A model generated the notes under the pieces. That model made no database searches. It was not told where the DNA came from and saw only the letters and a program-made list of their open reading frames with translations. A stretch of DNA of 64,000 nucleotides, from assembly GCF_900142255.1 (NCBI RefSeq), contig NZ_FRAF01000004.1, positions 1 through 64,000 on the forward strand, read 5' to 3'. Source of the stretch: Alicyclobacillus tolerans. GTDB taxonomy: Bacteria; Bacillota; Bacilli; Alicyclobacillales; Alicyclobacillaceae. A program made the position numbers and the translations under genes. Within the stretch, counting starts at the first letter, position 1; every line of letters starts with the position of its first letter. Shown piece by piece: positions 43,558 to 51,550 of this stretch.

Positions 43558-44214
43558 CTAAACAGCAACGACTTGCTTCAGCGAAAATAGGTGTTTGACT
43601 CGATGAGTTAAACGTTCATAGGTTTCACTGCCCATATGCTGAAGACGTTTATCTTCTGGTTGATGACAAAAGGAGGAAAATTTTTTCCCCACGAGTATAG
43701 ATTGTTCTTTACTGGATTCTGTAGTATGGACTGCTTGGTGGTAAGTGTCCATTTTGTCCGAAATGTCATGTGTATAAGGAGTTGCGTCACGAAAAAGTTC
43801 CCAGAATTTATTTTCAATTTGCTTTTGGATGTTTTCATCTTTCACTTGTTGACGCATTTCGTTTACAAAACAAAAAGCTTGCAAAATAGCGTATTCTCGA
43901 TTGACCACATCAGGTTCAGCTAAAGTAGCGGGTAAATAGGGGGCAACGGGCTGCATCCAACGAAAAAGTTGTATGGCCATATTCTCTGGTGTATCTTGAC
44001 GATGGCCGCTTGCTTTTTGAGTGATACGTGCGATATGGTACGCTTCATCGTTTCCATGAGCCATACCGCCTTCCGGTACATTGGCGACAGCAAACTCATC
44101 TTTGGTAAAGCTCCACCAGTCATATTTGGTCATTACCATTCGGAGTACACCGAGCAGTAAAAAAATGAAGAGGAATATACCTATATACCATACCAATTCT
44201 GGATCGACGTTCAA
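43558..44214 (-). CDS. Membrane-anchored hypothetical protein, 218 residues
   Basis: One N-terminal transmembrane helix (VWYIGIFLFIFLLLGVLRMVM, about 8-28) is followed by a cytoplasmic or exterior domain that is helical and rich in Gln, His and Glu (NDEAYHIARITQKASGHR, KDENIQKQIENKFWELF). TTG 44214 follows GGAGGAGGGG by five bases. Three Trp near the membrane (YDWWSFT) and repeated His are notable, but I recognise no family. It is the only gene between trhO and the MFS gene. Confidence 0.6.
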   Translation of the reverse strand: MNVDPELVWYIGIFLFIFLLLGVLRMVMTKYDWWSFTKDEFAVANVPEGGMAHGNDEAYHIARITQKASGHRQDTPENMAIQLFRWMQPVAPYLPATLAEPDVVNREYAILQAFCFVNEMRQQVKDENIQKQIENKFWELFRDATPYTHDISDKMDTYHQAVHTTESSKEQSILVGKKFSSFCHQPEDKRLQHMGSETYERLTHRVKHLFSLKQVVAV

Positions 44215-44313
44215 CGTTTCCCCTCCTCCATTTCAATATCTCCTTGACATGTTCATCATGTGCATGTACCAGGTCGAATATCCTCATGAGGAGAAGGGGA
44301 ATTCAGGAAATCT

Positions 44314-45810
44314 TTACGCCGCTTCTTCTACTTTTTTGGCGGCTCGTTTACTGAAAGACAAGAACATAGCAATGAGTGCCACAGCACCAGTGATCAAAAA
44401 GGCTTGGTGGTAGGCAATGTTCATTTCGGACAGGGTAGCTGTCGATTCATTATGAATGCCTTGCAAAGAGAGCATTACCTCATAGGAAACACCACCGAGT
44501 GTAACGCCAAGACTCATGCCAAGTGTTCTTGCCATATTGAGAATGCCGCCAGTTACTCCTAATCGATTTCTGGGAGATGCATTCATAACACTCGCATTAT
44601 TGGGCGGGGTGAAGAGGCCAAGCCCAGAACCGACTAAAAACAGTCCCACAACCAGCATTGGATAGGTGAGCGTTCCACTCGCTAAAAATAATGCTAGCCC
44701 GCCCAACATCGTTGCTGCCATTCCAGAAACGGTCAATATACGAGCTCCATAGCGGTCGGCTAAAATTCCAGATATGGGTGTAAAAATGGTCATACCAATC
44801 GGAACGATCATCATCAGAAGTCCAGCTTGGTATGGTTCAAGATGCATAACGCGATCGAGAAAGAAAGGTCCGAGCAAGGTGACGGAATACATACTCGCAA
44901 AAGACAGCACGCCAGTAATATTTCCAATCGTGATTTGCGGGAATTTAAACAGTTTCAAATCCAATAGAGGAGTTTTTTTCTTCAATTCCATTGCAATAAA
45001 AAGAATCAGTCCCAGAACGCCAACAATCAGTGCAACCAGTTCAATTGGAGACGTCCATCCGGCGCTTTGGCCTTCTTTGACAAAATAAATGATGCCAACC
45101 AGGGTAGGGGCGAGAACAATAGCTCCCCAGATATCAAAAGGTTCTCGTTTCTCCTTGCGTTCTTCATCTCTTGGCAGGAGCAAAATACCCAACAATGTAC
45201 CAATAATACCTACAGGTACATTGACAAAAAAGATCCAACGCCAACCAATGGTGGAGAGGATGGCTCCACCTATGGCAGGACCTAACGATAAACCAATTCC
45301 TTGCGCACTCCCCTGAATACCGATGGCTTTACCGCGATCGGACAAAGGAGTAGCGGCAGTAATGATGGCTACACTATTGGCCTGTAGCATAGCGGCGCCA
45401 ATGGCTTGGAGAACTCGCGCTCCGTTCATGATGGCGAGCGTTGGAGAAATGCCGCAAAGAAATGAACCAACGATAAAAACACTAAAACCAATGGCATACA
45501 TCCAGCGTCGTCCAAAAATATCGGCCATTCTTCCGAGCGGTATGATGAGTGCAGCAAGCGTTAAAAGATAGGTCAAACTTACCCATTCGACAGCGCCCAT
45601 GGTTACTTGAAAACTTTTTTGCATGGTGGGCAAGGCAATATTAATAATACTTGCATCTAGCGCAGCCATGAAAGCGCCTATACAAACAGTTCCAACCACA
45701 AACCAGTGGTATCCTTTACGGTTACGGACTGATGGAAGCGGTAAATGATCGAAAAAACTTTTTCTGTGAGGCGAATTGGGTTCTGTTGTAACGCTTGGCG
45801 GGGTATGCAT
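44314..45810 (-). CDS. MFS exporter, DHA2 (14-TMS) family
   Basis: This drug/H+ antiporter-type protein has 498 residues and 14 predicted helices. The family signature is ALDASIINIALPTM (about 52-65), motif A is GRMADIFGRRWMY, and motif C is GLSLGPAIGGAI. A cytoplasmic N-terminal extension of about 35 residues precedes helix 1. ATG 45810 is preferred to the adjoining TTG. It lies 70 bp after the GntR-family gene on the same strand, so the regulator likely controls its export function. Related in family, but not closely similar, to the exporter at 2.1 kb. Confidence 0.87.
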   Translation of the reverse strand: MHTPPSVTTEPNSPHRKSFFDHLPLPSVRNRKGYHWFVVGTVCIGAFMAALDASIINIALPTMQKSFQVTMGAVEWVSLTYLLTLAALIIPLGRMADIFGRRWMYAIGFSVFIVGSFLCGISPTLAIMNGARVLQAIGAAMLQANSVAIITAATPLSDRGKAIGIQGSAQGIGLSLGPAIGGAILSTIGWRWIFFVNVPVGIIGTLLGILLLPRDEERKEKREPFDIWGAIVLAPTLVGIIYFVKEGQSAGWTSPIELVALIVGVLGLILFIAMELKKKTPLLDLKLFKFPQITIGNITGVLSFASMYSVTLLGPFFLDRVMHLEPYQAGLLMMIVPIGMTIFTPISGILADRYGARILTVSGMAATMLGGLALFLASGTLTYPMLVVGLFLVGSGLGLFTPPNNASVMNASPRNRLGVTGGILNMARTLGMSLGVTLGGVSYEVMLSLQGIHNESTATLSEMNIAYHQAFLITGAVALIAMFLSFSKRAAKKVEEAA

Positions 45811-45880
45811 CAACCTTCACATTCCTTTCTGTCAAAGAGACGAATAAACGAATGGGTCTGTAAAGAAGCTTCTGAATATC

Positions 45881-46627
45881 TCAGGATATGGAAAAGTTAT
45901 CCTCCTGGCGCAACAATTTCACTTCGTATCGATAGAGAGCGGCAGGGTATTTGACAATAGAGTACTCAACAGGATCACCCGTATCATCTTGCGTGATGCG
46001 CTCTACTACGAGCAAGGGAGAGCCAATTGCTACCTGTAATAGGGCGGCAGTCTCTTCCATGGCTGTTTCGGCGTGAATCGTCTGCAACCCGGAAGCAATT
46101 CTAACGCCACAACGTTCAAAATATCCATAAACATTTTCAAATGAAGTATTGTCTTCTTCCCAAGAAGCTACGCTTAAGTCATTTGGCAACCGCAGATATG
46201 AGGTTTCCCAAAAAACAGGCTGCCCATCAATGTGAGCAATCCGTTGTAGTTCCCATGTTTGACCATCCAATGTCCAAGGAAGGACAATTTCACTTTTGTC
46301 TATGAAATGAAATGCACGCATAAAAAGAATTTGAATTTGAACCTCTTCACCACGCTGTCTCAATTCTTCTGCAAAGCCATACAGTTTGGTTGCCGTAATA
46401 TGCGGCCGTGCTTGCGAGACAAACGTGCCTTTCCCTTGCTGCCGAGTGACATAGCCCATCGAGACCAAATCTCCAATAGCTTGTCGAATCGTCGTTCGGC
46501 TGACCTGAAATTGTTGAGATAATTCGGCTTCTGATGGCAGAGGATGGCCCACTGGCCATTCGCCACGTTCAATGGGTTCAATCAATTGGCGTTTAATTTT
46601 TTGATACATGGGTACGCCACCACGCAA
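45881..46627 (-). CDS. GntR-family regulator, HutC subfamily (UTRA domain)
   Basis: The N-terminal winged helix (about 5-75) has PMYQKIKRQLIEPIERG, LPSEAELSQQFQVSRTTIRQAIGDL and GYVTRQQGKGTFVSQ. A UTRA effector domain (about 90-240) follows, with WELQRIAHIDGQPVFWETSYL and PLLVVERITQDDTGDPVEYS. UTRA proteins bind sugars, amino acids or fatty acyl ligands. TTG 46627 lies ten bases after GGAGG. It is transcribed with the MFS exporter and divergent from an SDR gene, so it probably controls both. Confidence 0.9.
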   Translation of the reverse strand: MRGGVPMYQKIKRQLIEPIERGEWPVGHPLPSEAELSQQFQVSRTTIRQAIGDLVSMGYVTRQQGKGTFVSQARPHITATKLYGFAEELRQRGEEVQIQILFMRAFHFIDKSEIVLPWTLDGQTWELQRIAHIDGQPVFWETSYLRLPNDLSVASWEEDNTSFENVYGYFERCGVRIASGLQTIHAETAMEETAALLQVAIGSPLLVVERITQDDTGDPVEYSIVKYPAALYRYEVKLLRQEDNFSIS

Positions 46628-46706
46628 TACCAATTCACCTCCTCATGAAGAGTCATTTTTTAGATTTTCAAGATTCGTTTCAAATCATTTTGGTTTCTTG
46701 ACTTGT

Positions 46707-46740
46707 TGATGTATGGAAATATCATAACGATATAACATCA
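46707..46740. promoter_or_regulatory. Dyad elements in the GntR-SDR divergent promoter region
   Basis: ATATC-ATAAC-GATAT (46719-46733) lies inside a wider TGATGT/ACATCA pair (46707-46712, 46735-46740), in the shared upstream region. These could be GntR operators. A TTGACT at about 46699 may be a plus-strand -35. Confidence 0.35.
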
Positions 46741-46897
46741 CTACAAGTTGAAACGCGATTTTATTATATTCTCTTGTCGATGAATTAGGAAGAGGAGAAT
46801 AAAATTTGTTCTTGTCTGACTTCCCAGCAGCTTGTTGTCTATGGCACAATGAAAGCGTTTAGAACGATTTCTAACTAACGGTCGGGAGGGCTCGTGA

Positions 46898-47671
46898 ATG
46901 AGCGTATTGAATTTATTTCGATTGGATGGTCAAGTTGCCATAGTCACCGGAGGTGGACGTGGACTCGGATTGCAAATTGCAGAAGCTTATGCGGAAGCAG
47001 GAGCAACGGTTGTGCTCTGCTCTCGACGAGTTGAAAATTGCCTTCAGGCTGCTCGGGAACTTACGGAAAAAGGATTTCAGGCTGAAGGGATGGAGCTTGA
47101 CATACTTGAATCAGCGTCCATTCAGCGAGTTGTCGAAGCTACTCTTGAAAAATTTGGCCGTCTAGATATTTTGGTGAATAATTCTGGTGCTTCTTGGGGG
47201 GCTCCCGCTCTTGATATTCCTCTGGATGCATGGAAGAAAGTCATTGATACCAATTTAACGGGTACATTTCTGATGTCACAATTTGCGGGCCGACAAATGA
47301 AGCAACAGGGCAGGGGAAAAATTATCAATATTGCGTCAGTTGCTGGATTGCGCGGAACGGATCCTGAAGGACTTGACGCAGTACCTTATAACGCCAGTAA
47401 GGGTGGTATTGTTACACTGACGAAAGATTTGGCAGTCAAATGGGCTCGCTATGGAATTTATGTCAATGCCATAGCACCCGGATTTTTCCCAACCAAAATG
47501 ACAAAAGATGTGCTTGCTCATCGGGGGGATTTTATTTTGCAAGGTATTCCACTTCGTCGTTATGGGACCGATCGCGATTTGCAAGGGGCAGCTCTTTTTC
47601 TAGCCAGTCAAGCTTCCGATTATGTCACTGGACAAATTCTAGCTGTAGATGGTGGTACAACGGCTCGATAA
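46898..47671 (+). CDS. Short-chain dehydrogenase/reductase (classical, Yx3K)
   Basis: This is an NAD(P)-dependent oxidoreductase of 257 residues. The Rossmann motif TGGGRGLG is at about residues 17-24, NNSG at about 93-96, catalytic Ser in NIASVAG and Tyr/Lys in VPYNASKGG (Y-x3-K). The C-terminus GQILAVDGGTTA is typical. It resembles gluconate 5-dehydrogenase and 3-oxoacyl reductase relatives; the substrate cannot be fixed. GGGAGGG precedes the ATG. It is divergent from the GntR gene and ends at a shared terminator. Confidence 0.88.
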   Translation: MSVLNLFRLDGQVAIVTGGGRGLGLQIAEAYAEAGATVVLCSRRVENCLQAARELTEKGFQAEGMELDILESASIQRVVEATLEKFGRLDILVNNSGASWGAPALDIPLDAWKKVIDTNLTGTFLMSQFAGRQMKQQGRGKIINIASVAGLRGTDPEGLDAVPYNASKGGIVTLTKDLAVKWARYGIYVNAIAPGFFPTKMTKDVLAHRGDFILQGIPLRRYGTDRDLQGAALFLASQASDYVTGQILAVDGGTTAR

Positions 47672-47743
47672 ATTAGATACAAGAGTCCTATTTTCCGCAG
47701 TTTGAAAAGTAGAGAAGGCAGGCGTTGAATACTTAATTTGAAA

Positions 47744-47782
47744 AAGATGAAAAGCCCTCGAAAGTTAAGGGCTTCTTATCTT
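47744..47782. terminator. Bidirectional terminator
   Basis: AAGAT-GAA-AAGCCCT pairs with AGGGCTT-CTT-ATCTT, between the convergent SDR and aldo/keto reductase genes. The core AAGCCCT/AGGGCTT is perfect. Confidence 0.75.
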
Positions 47783-47824
47783 TTCAAACGGTTGTAACCT
47801 GAGAGAAAAACAGAGAAAAATTCT

Positions 47825-48808
47825 CTATCTGTTTTGGATAGATTTACTGATTTTATCAATTTTCTCTATATCATCCGGTTCTAATTGAAACTGAAGGCTA
47901 CCAGCATTGTCACGGGCTTGCTTGACTTTTGAAGCACCAGGAATAGCCAGTACAGTTTCTCCATGAGCCGTAATGAGCCAATTGAGTGCCAACTGGCTGA
48001 CAGTAGCTTGATATTTTTCAGTAAGTGATCGTAAAACGTCAATCAGAGGTTTGGTGGTTAACAGATTTTGACGTTTAAACTTGCCCTGAAATTTGCGTGG
48101 ACCGGATAGCGTTGTTGACGCACTAGGATTTTCGTGAAATCTTCCAGTTAAGAGTCCTTGTTCAAGGGGCGAATAGGCAATAATGCTTATTTTCAATTCC
48201 TTTGCAACGTCCATAATGCCATTACGCTCTATTCTTCTATCGAGTAAGCTATATTTTACCTGATTGGAAACTAGCTTGATACCATATTTACTTAATATTT
48301 GATGAGCTATTCGCATTTGCTTGGCGTTAAAATTGCTTACGCCGACATATCGGATGGCTCCTTTTTCGACTAATTTAGCCATAGCATCCATTTGACTTCG
48401 AATGCTTGAAAAAGCATACGGTTGGTGAATTTGGTATAAATCGATAGGATAAGGCGCCAAACATTCTTGACGTTCTTGAATAGATGATAGAATATGGCTG
48501 GCGCGACGACCTATCGGCCACCATTTGCTAGCAATAAAGACTTCTCCCGGTTGACACCCGTTGGCTAGGAGTGCTTGTGAAAGTGCGCGTTCTGATTCTC
48601 CTCGTCCGTATATTTCTGCTGTATCAAACCAGTTGATGCCATTCTGAAGGCTTTCATCCACAATTTCTTGAATGCATTCTTTGTCTAGAACATCCCAAAA
48701 CTTTCCCACCAGTCCTTTGCCAAGACTAAATTGCCAACATCCAAGGCCAATGGCCGACAGAAAAGTATCAGAATTACCCAAAGGCCGACGTGAAATCGGC
48801 ATTGTCAT
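47825..48808 (-). CDS. Aldo/keto reductase
   Basis: This NADPH-dependent carbonyl reductase has a TIM barrel. The 327 residues show IGLGCWQFSLG, NGINWFDTAEIYGRGESERAL (catalytic Asp and Tyr), SKWWP (catalytic Lys), YQIHQPYA (catalytic His) and the cofactor region AIPGASKVKQARDNAGSL. It is closest in pattern to the AKR11/YhdN group. GGGGGA precedes the ATG. It stands alone on the minus strand, divergent from gerE; the substrate is unknown. Confidence 0.9.
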   Translation of the reverse strand: MTMPISRRPLGNSDTFLSAIGLGCWQFSLGKGLVGKFWDVLDKECIQEIVDESLQNGINWFDTAEIYGRGESERALSQALLANGCQPGEVFIASKWWPIGRRASHILSSIQERQECLAPYPIDLYQIHQPYAFSSIRSQMDAMAKLVEKGAIRYVGVSNFNAKQMRIAHQILSKYGIKLVSNQVKYSLLDRRIERNGIMDVAKELKISIIAYSPLEQGLLTGRFHENPSASTTLSGPRKFQGKFKRQNLLTTKPLIDVLRSLTEKYQATVSQLALNWLITAHGETVLAIPGASKVKQARDNAGSLQFQLEPDDIEKIDKISKSIQNR

Positions 48809-48983
48809 GCATGTTCCCCCTTATTTGCATTCCTATACACACGTTTAATAGAAGCTCTTGCTTCGTCCTGTATTACTGAAGTCAAATGGATTTTACTTTC
48901 TAGAGTATTACATTTCCTCGCATGTGTATAAAACCCTTCTTATCTTACAATATGTCAGTTCCGCCTATGTTGATGAGGGCATG

Positions 48984-49012
48984 CACAGAGAAATCGAGTC
49001 TCACATACTATA
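48984..49012 (+). promoter_or_regulatory. Sigma-K-type promoter of gerE
   Basis: CACA at 48984-48987 (AC at 48985-48986), a 17-bp gap and CATACTATA at 49004-49012 match the AC-n17-CATAnnnTA consensus. gerE is a known sigma-K gene in B. subtilis, so site and gene support each other. The remaining sequence from 48809 shows no other gene. Confidence 0.65.
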
Positions 49013-49064
49013 CCCTGACTGTATCCCGCTCTTGTACTCGATGCGGCAGGGAGGGATAAGCGAA

Positions 49065-49292
49065 ATGTCTTCGGGCAAAGAGGCGAGTGCCAAGTCATTG
49101 CTCACCAATCGCGAACGAGAAGTTTTTGAATTATTAGTACAGGACAAAACGACAAAAGAAATCGCGTCCCAACTATTCGTGAGCGAAAAAACAGTGAGAA
49201 ATCACATCTCTAATGTGATGAAAAAATTGAATGTAAAGGGTCGTTCGCAAGCGGTTGTGGAACTTGTACGTATGGGAGAATTATCAATTTGA
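49065..49292 (+). CDS. gerE: GerE, late-sporulation transcription regulator
   Basis: This 75-residue LuxR-type helix-turn-helix protein controls late mother-cell coat genes. From LLTNREREVFELLVQDKTT onward it is almost identical to my memory of B. subtilis GerE, including KEIASQLFVSEKTVRNHIS as the recognition helix pair and KGRSQAVVELVRMGEL at the end. ATG 49065 follows GGGAGGG by nine bases. The long upstream open frame contains the sigma-K promoter and is not translated. A hairpin follows the stop. Confidence 0.97.
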   Translation: MSSGKEASAKSLLTNREREVFELLVQDKTTKEIASQLFVSEKTVRNHISNVMKKLNVKGRSQAVVELVRMGELSI

Positions 49293-49298
49293 ACTCTT

Positions 49299-49328
49299 GA
49301 CCCCCTACAACCATCTGTAGGGGATCAT
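49299..49328 (+). terminator. Terminator of gerE
   Basis: CCCCTACA and TGTAGGGG pair around a six-base loop, extended by TGA/TCA, and lie directly after the gerE stop. Confidence 0.75.
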
Positions 49329-49434
49329 TCTTGATAAAAGCCCCCAGCCGAAAAAATCCATGTCGTTGCAACGCAAAGAATCGTGTAAGATAACAGAGGA
49401 ATAAACTTACCAGGCAGGGGGCAAGTGACCTATC

Positions 49435-49854
49435 TTGAATCATTATCGTTTTCATCATCGATTGCGCGTGCGTTGGGATGAAGTAGACGCTCAGCGCGTG
49501 GTCTTCAACGCGCATTATTTAACTTATCTTGACGTAGCATTTGCAGAATACATAAGGCGAGGAGTCGCCGTTCACCAAGGAGAAATGCGCAATACAGTCA
49601 TAGTCAAAACGGAATTAGAGTTTTTCTCTTCTGCACGTTACGATGAAGAACTGGCTATTGGCGTTCGCACCGTATCGATGGGAAGGACAAGCCTGCAAGT
49701 AGATTTTGAAATTAAACGCCATCAAGATGTGCTCGTCCGTGCTCATACTGTCTATGTGCATATGGATCTGGAAACGCAGAAACCTCTACCTATACCCGAG
49801 GAATGGAGAACGCGTATTCAGTTATTTGAAAATATGGTTAAAGATAAGGAGTAG
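49435..49854 (+). CDS. 4HBT-family acyl-CoA thioesterase
   Basis: The 139-residue hot-dog protein has the 4-hydroxybenzoyl-CoA thioesterase-like signature RVRWDEVDAQRVVFNAHYLTYLD (about residues 10-32), with the catalytic Asp in WDEVD. ELEFFSSARYDEELAIGVRT and ARAHTVYVHMD-like strands complete the fold (here VRAHTVYVHMD). It would release a free acid from acyl-CoA. It starts at a TTG with only a distant purine-rich site, so the start is less sure. The SDR gene begins three bases after its stop, forming an operon that lies beside the alicyclic lipid cluster. Confidence 0.8.
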   Translation: MNHYRFHHRLRVRWDEVDAQRVVFNAHYLTYLDVAFAEYIRRGVAVHQGEMRNTVIVKTELEFFSSARYDEELAIGVRTVSMGRTSLQVDFEIKRHQDVLVRAHTVYVHMDLETQKPLPIPEEWRTRIQLFENMVKDKE

Positions 49855-49857
49855 CTC

Positions 49858-50625
49858 ATGAATATGCAAAGATTTGCTGGGAAAGTTGCCATTGTCACTG
49901 GTGCTGCCGGTGGAATCGGATCGGCCAGTGCTAAATTGCTTGCTCAACAAGGGGCTTCACTTGCGGTAGCAGATATTCAAGAAGAACGAGGAAAAAAAAT
50001 CGCTGATGAGATTCTTGCTAAAGGCGGTAAAGCTATATTTGTTCCGGTAGATGTCTCTTCCTATGAAAGCGTTCAGTTACTAGTTGAAACCACTGTAAAA
50101 CACTATGGGCAACTTGATATTATGTTTAACAATGCTGGAATATTTGGGGAAGGTAAACTGGACTTATTGGAGATGCCGTTGGAAGAATATCTTCGTACAG
50201 TAGCCATCAATCAAAATGGAGTTTTTTACGGCATTCGAGCGGCGGCGGCGGTTATGAAGGAGCGTGGCGGAGTAATTATCAATACAGCCTCTATCTACGC
50301 TTTCTTGGCTGATCGTAGACAGTTGCCATATCACGCAACGAAAGCGGCAGTAGTCGGCATGACAAAGGCGGCTGCACTCGATTTGGCTAAATACAATATC
50401 CGAGTAGTGGCTATAGCTCCGAGTATGATAGATACGCCACTCGTTGACAGGTGGCGTGAAGACGAACGCGTATGGAATTATGTGCGTAAAGCGCAAATGC
50501 GACAACAGTTTGGCACTGCGGAGCAGGTTGCCCAAGTTGTCGCATTTCTTGCTAGCGATGAAGCCTCATTTGTCAACGGTCACGAATTTTACGTGGATGA
50601 TGGAGCAGCTTCCTTTAAACGTTAA
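49858..50625 (+). CDS. Short-chain dehydrogenase/reductase (classical, Yx3K)
   Basis: This NAD(P)-dependent enzyme has 255 residues. The Rossmann motif TGAAGGIG is at about 15-22, NNAG at about 90, catalytic Ser in NTASIYA and LPYHATKAA (Y-x3-K), and the end is GHEFYVDDGAASFKR. An Asp after strand 2 (AVADIQEE) suggests NAD rather than NADP. It is co-transcribed with the thioesterase gene and convergent with the DAHP synthase gene. A role in oxidising a ring alcohol or hydroxyacyl ester is possible but unproven. Confidence 0.85.
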   Translation: MNMQRFAGKVAIVTGAAGGIGSASAKLLAQQGASLAVADIQEERGKKIADEILAKGGKAIFVPVDVSSYESVQLLVETTVKHYGQLDIMFNNAGIFGEGKLDLLEMPLEEYLRTVAINQNGVFYGIRAAAAVMKERGGVIINTASIYAFLADRRQLPYHATKAAVVGMTKAAALDLAKYNIRVVAIAPSMIDTPLVDRWREDERVWNYVRKAQMRQQFGTAEQVAQVVAFLASDEASFVNGHEFYVDDGAASFKR

Positions 50626-50632
50626 TGTTGCG

Positions 50633-51499
50633 TCATGAGACGCTGATTTTCGCAGTCCGCGCATTCTTCGCCTCTTCGAAGAAGGGTTGGCAAAAGTCGG
50701 ATAGCTGATGAATGTGCGGAGCAAGTCTGCGAAATTCTTCAACTGTAAGCGACTGGGGACCATCAGAAAGAGCTTCGGCAGGATTGGAATGTACCTCCAC
50801 CATAATGCCATCTGCGCCAACAGCAATAGCAGCCCGAGAAAGTGCAGGCACATATCCAGAATGTCCTGTTCCATGACTCGGATCGATTAAAATAGGCAAG
50901 TGAGAGAGTTTTCTTATGACTGGAACGGCGTTTAAATCCAGTGTAAAACGAGTAGCTGTTTCAAACGTGCGAATTCCCCGTTCACAGAGAATCACAGAAG
51001 GATTTCCTGCTGATAAAATATATTCTGCGGACATTAGCCATTCTTCAATGGTATTCGCTAGACCTCGTTTGAGCATGACTGGCTTTTTGGTTTTTCCGAC
51101 AGCTTTTAATAAAGGATAATTTTGCATATTTCTTGCGCCGATTTGCAGTATGTCAACATAATGTGCAACGAGGGGCAGCGTTTCTACATCCATAACTTCT
51201 GAAATGGTTGGTAATCCTGTAATATCGCTTGCCTCGGCCATAATTCGCAGACCTTCTTCACCCATACCCTGGAAAGAATACGGAGAAGTACGTGGTTTGT
51301 AAGCACCTCCACGCAAAATTTGTGCGCCTGCCTTTTGCAATTCAATAGCGATTTCCACATAGCTGTCTCTAGATTCTACAGAGCATGGACCAGCTATAAT
51401 AGTTGCAGATTTTCCGCCAATCTGGATATCACCCACTTGTACCACACTATTCTCAGGATGGTTCTCACGGCTTGCTAATGGGTAGGGGATTTTTGACAT
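50633..51499 (-). CDS. aroF: 3-deoxy-7-phosphoheptulonate (DAHP) synthase, type I-beta
   Basis: It joins phosphoenolpyruvate and erythrose 4-phosphate, the entry to shikimate. The 288 residues show [33 protein letters not shown], the metal and substrate regions [28 protein letters not shown] and [15 protein letters not shown]. There is no chorismate mutase domain, and the short N-terminal strand region may not provide feedback control. It is third in the minus-strand operon, 51 bp after the acyl-CoA dehydrogenase, an unusual context that suggests a dedicated shikimate supply for the neighbouring acyl-ring enzymes. AGAGAGG precedes the ATG by ten bases. Confidence 0.93.
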   Translation of the reverse strand: MSKIPYPLASRENHPENSVVQVGDIQIGGKSATIIAGPCSVESRDSYVEIAIELQKAGAQILRGGAYKPRTSPYSFQGMGEEGLRIMAEASDITGLPTISEVMDVETLPLVAHYVDILQIGARNMQNYPLLKAVGKTKKPVMLKRGLANTIEEWLMSAEYILSAGNPSVILCERGIRTFETATRFTLDLNAVPVIRKLSHLPILIDPSHGTGHSGYVPALSRAAIAVGADGIMVEVHSNPAEALSDGPQSLTVEEFRRLAPHIHQLSDFCQPFFEEAKNARTAKISVS

Positions 51500-51550
51500 A
51501 TGTGTTCTGCCTCTCTTCCATTCAAGTTGAATTACTGTGGCGAATCAGTT

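Noticed and set aside
48858-49064. N-terminal extension of gerE
   Set aside because: The sigma-K promoter lies inside it, and GerE of known length begins at 49065 with a strong ribosome site.
46898-50625. Mobile element or prophage in the SDR/AKR region
   Set aside because: No transposase, integrase, terminal repeats or phage genes are present; base composition looks like the neighbours.
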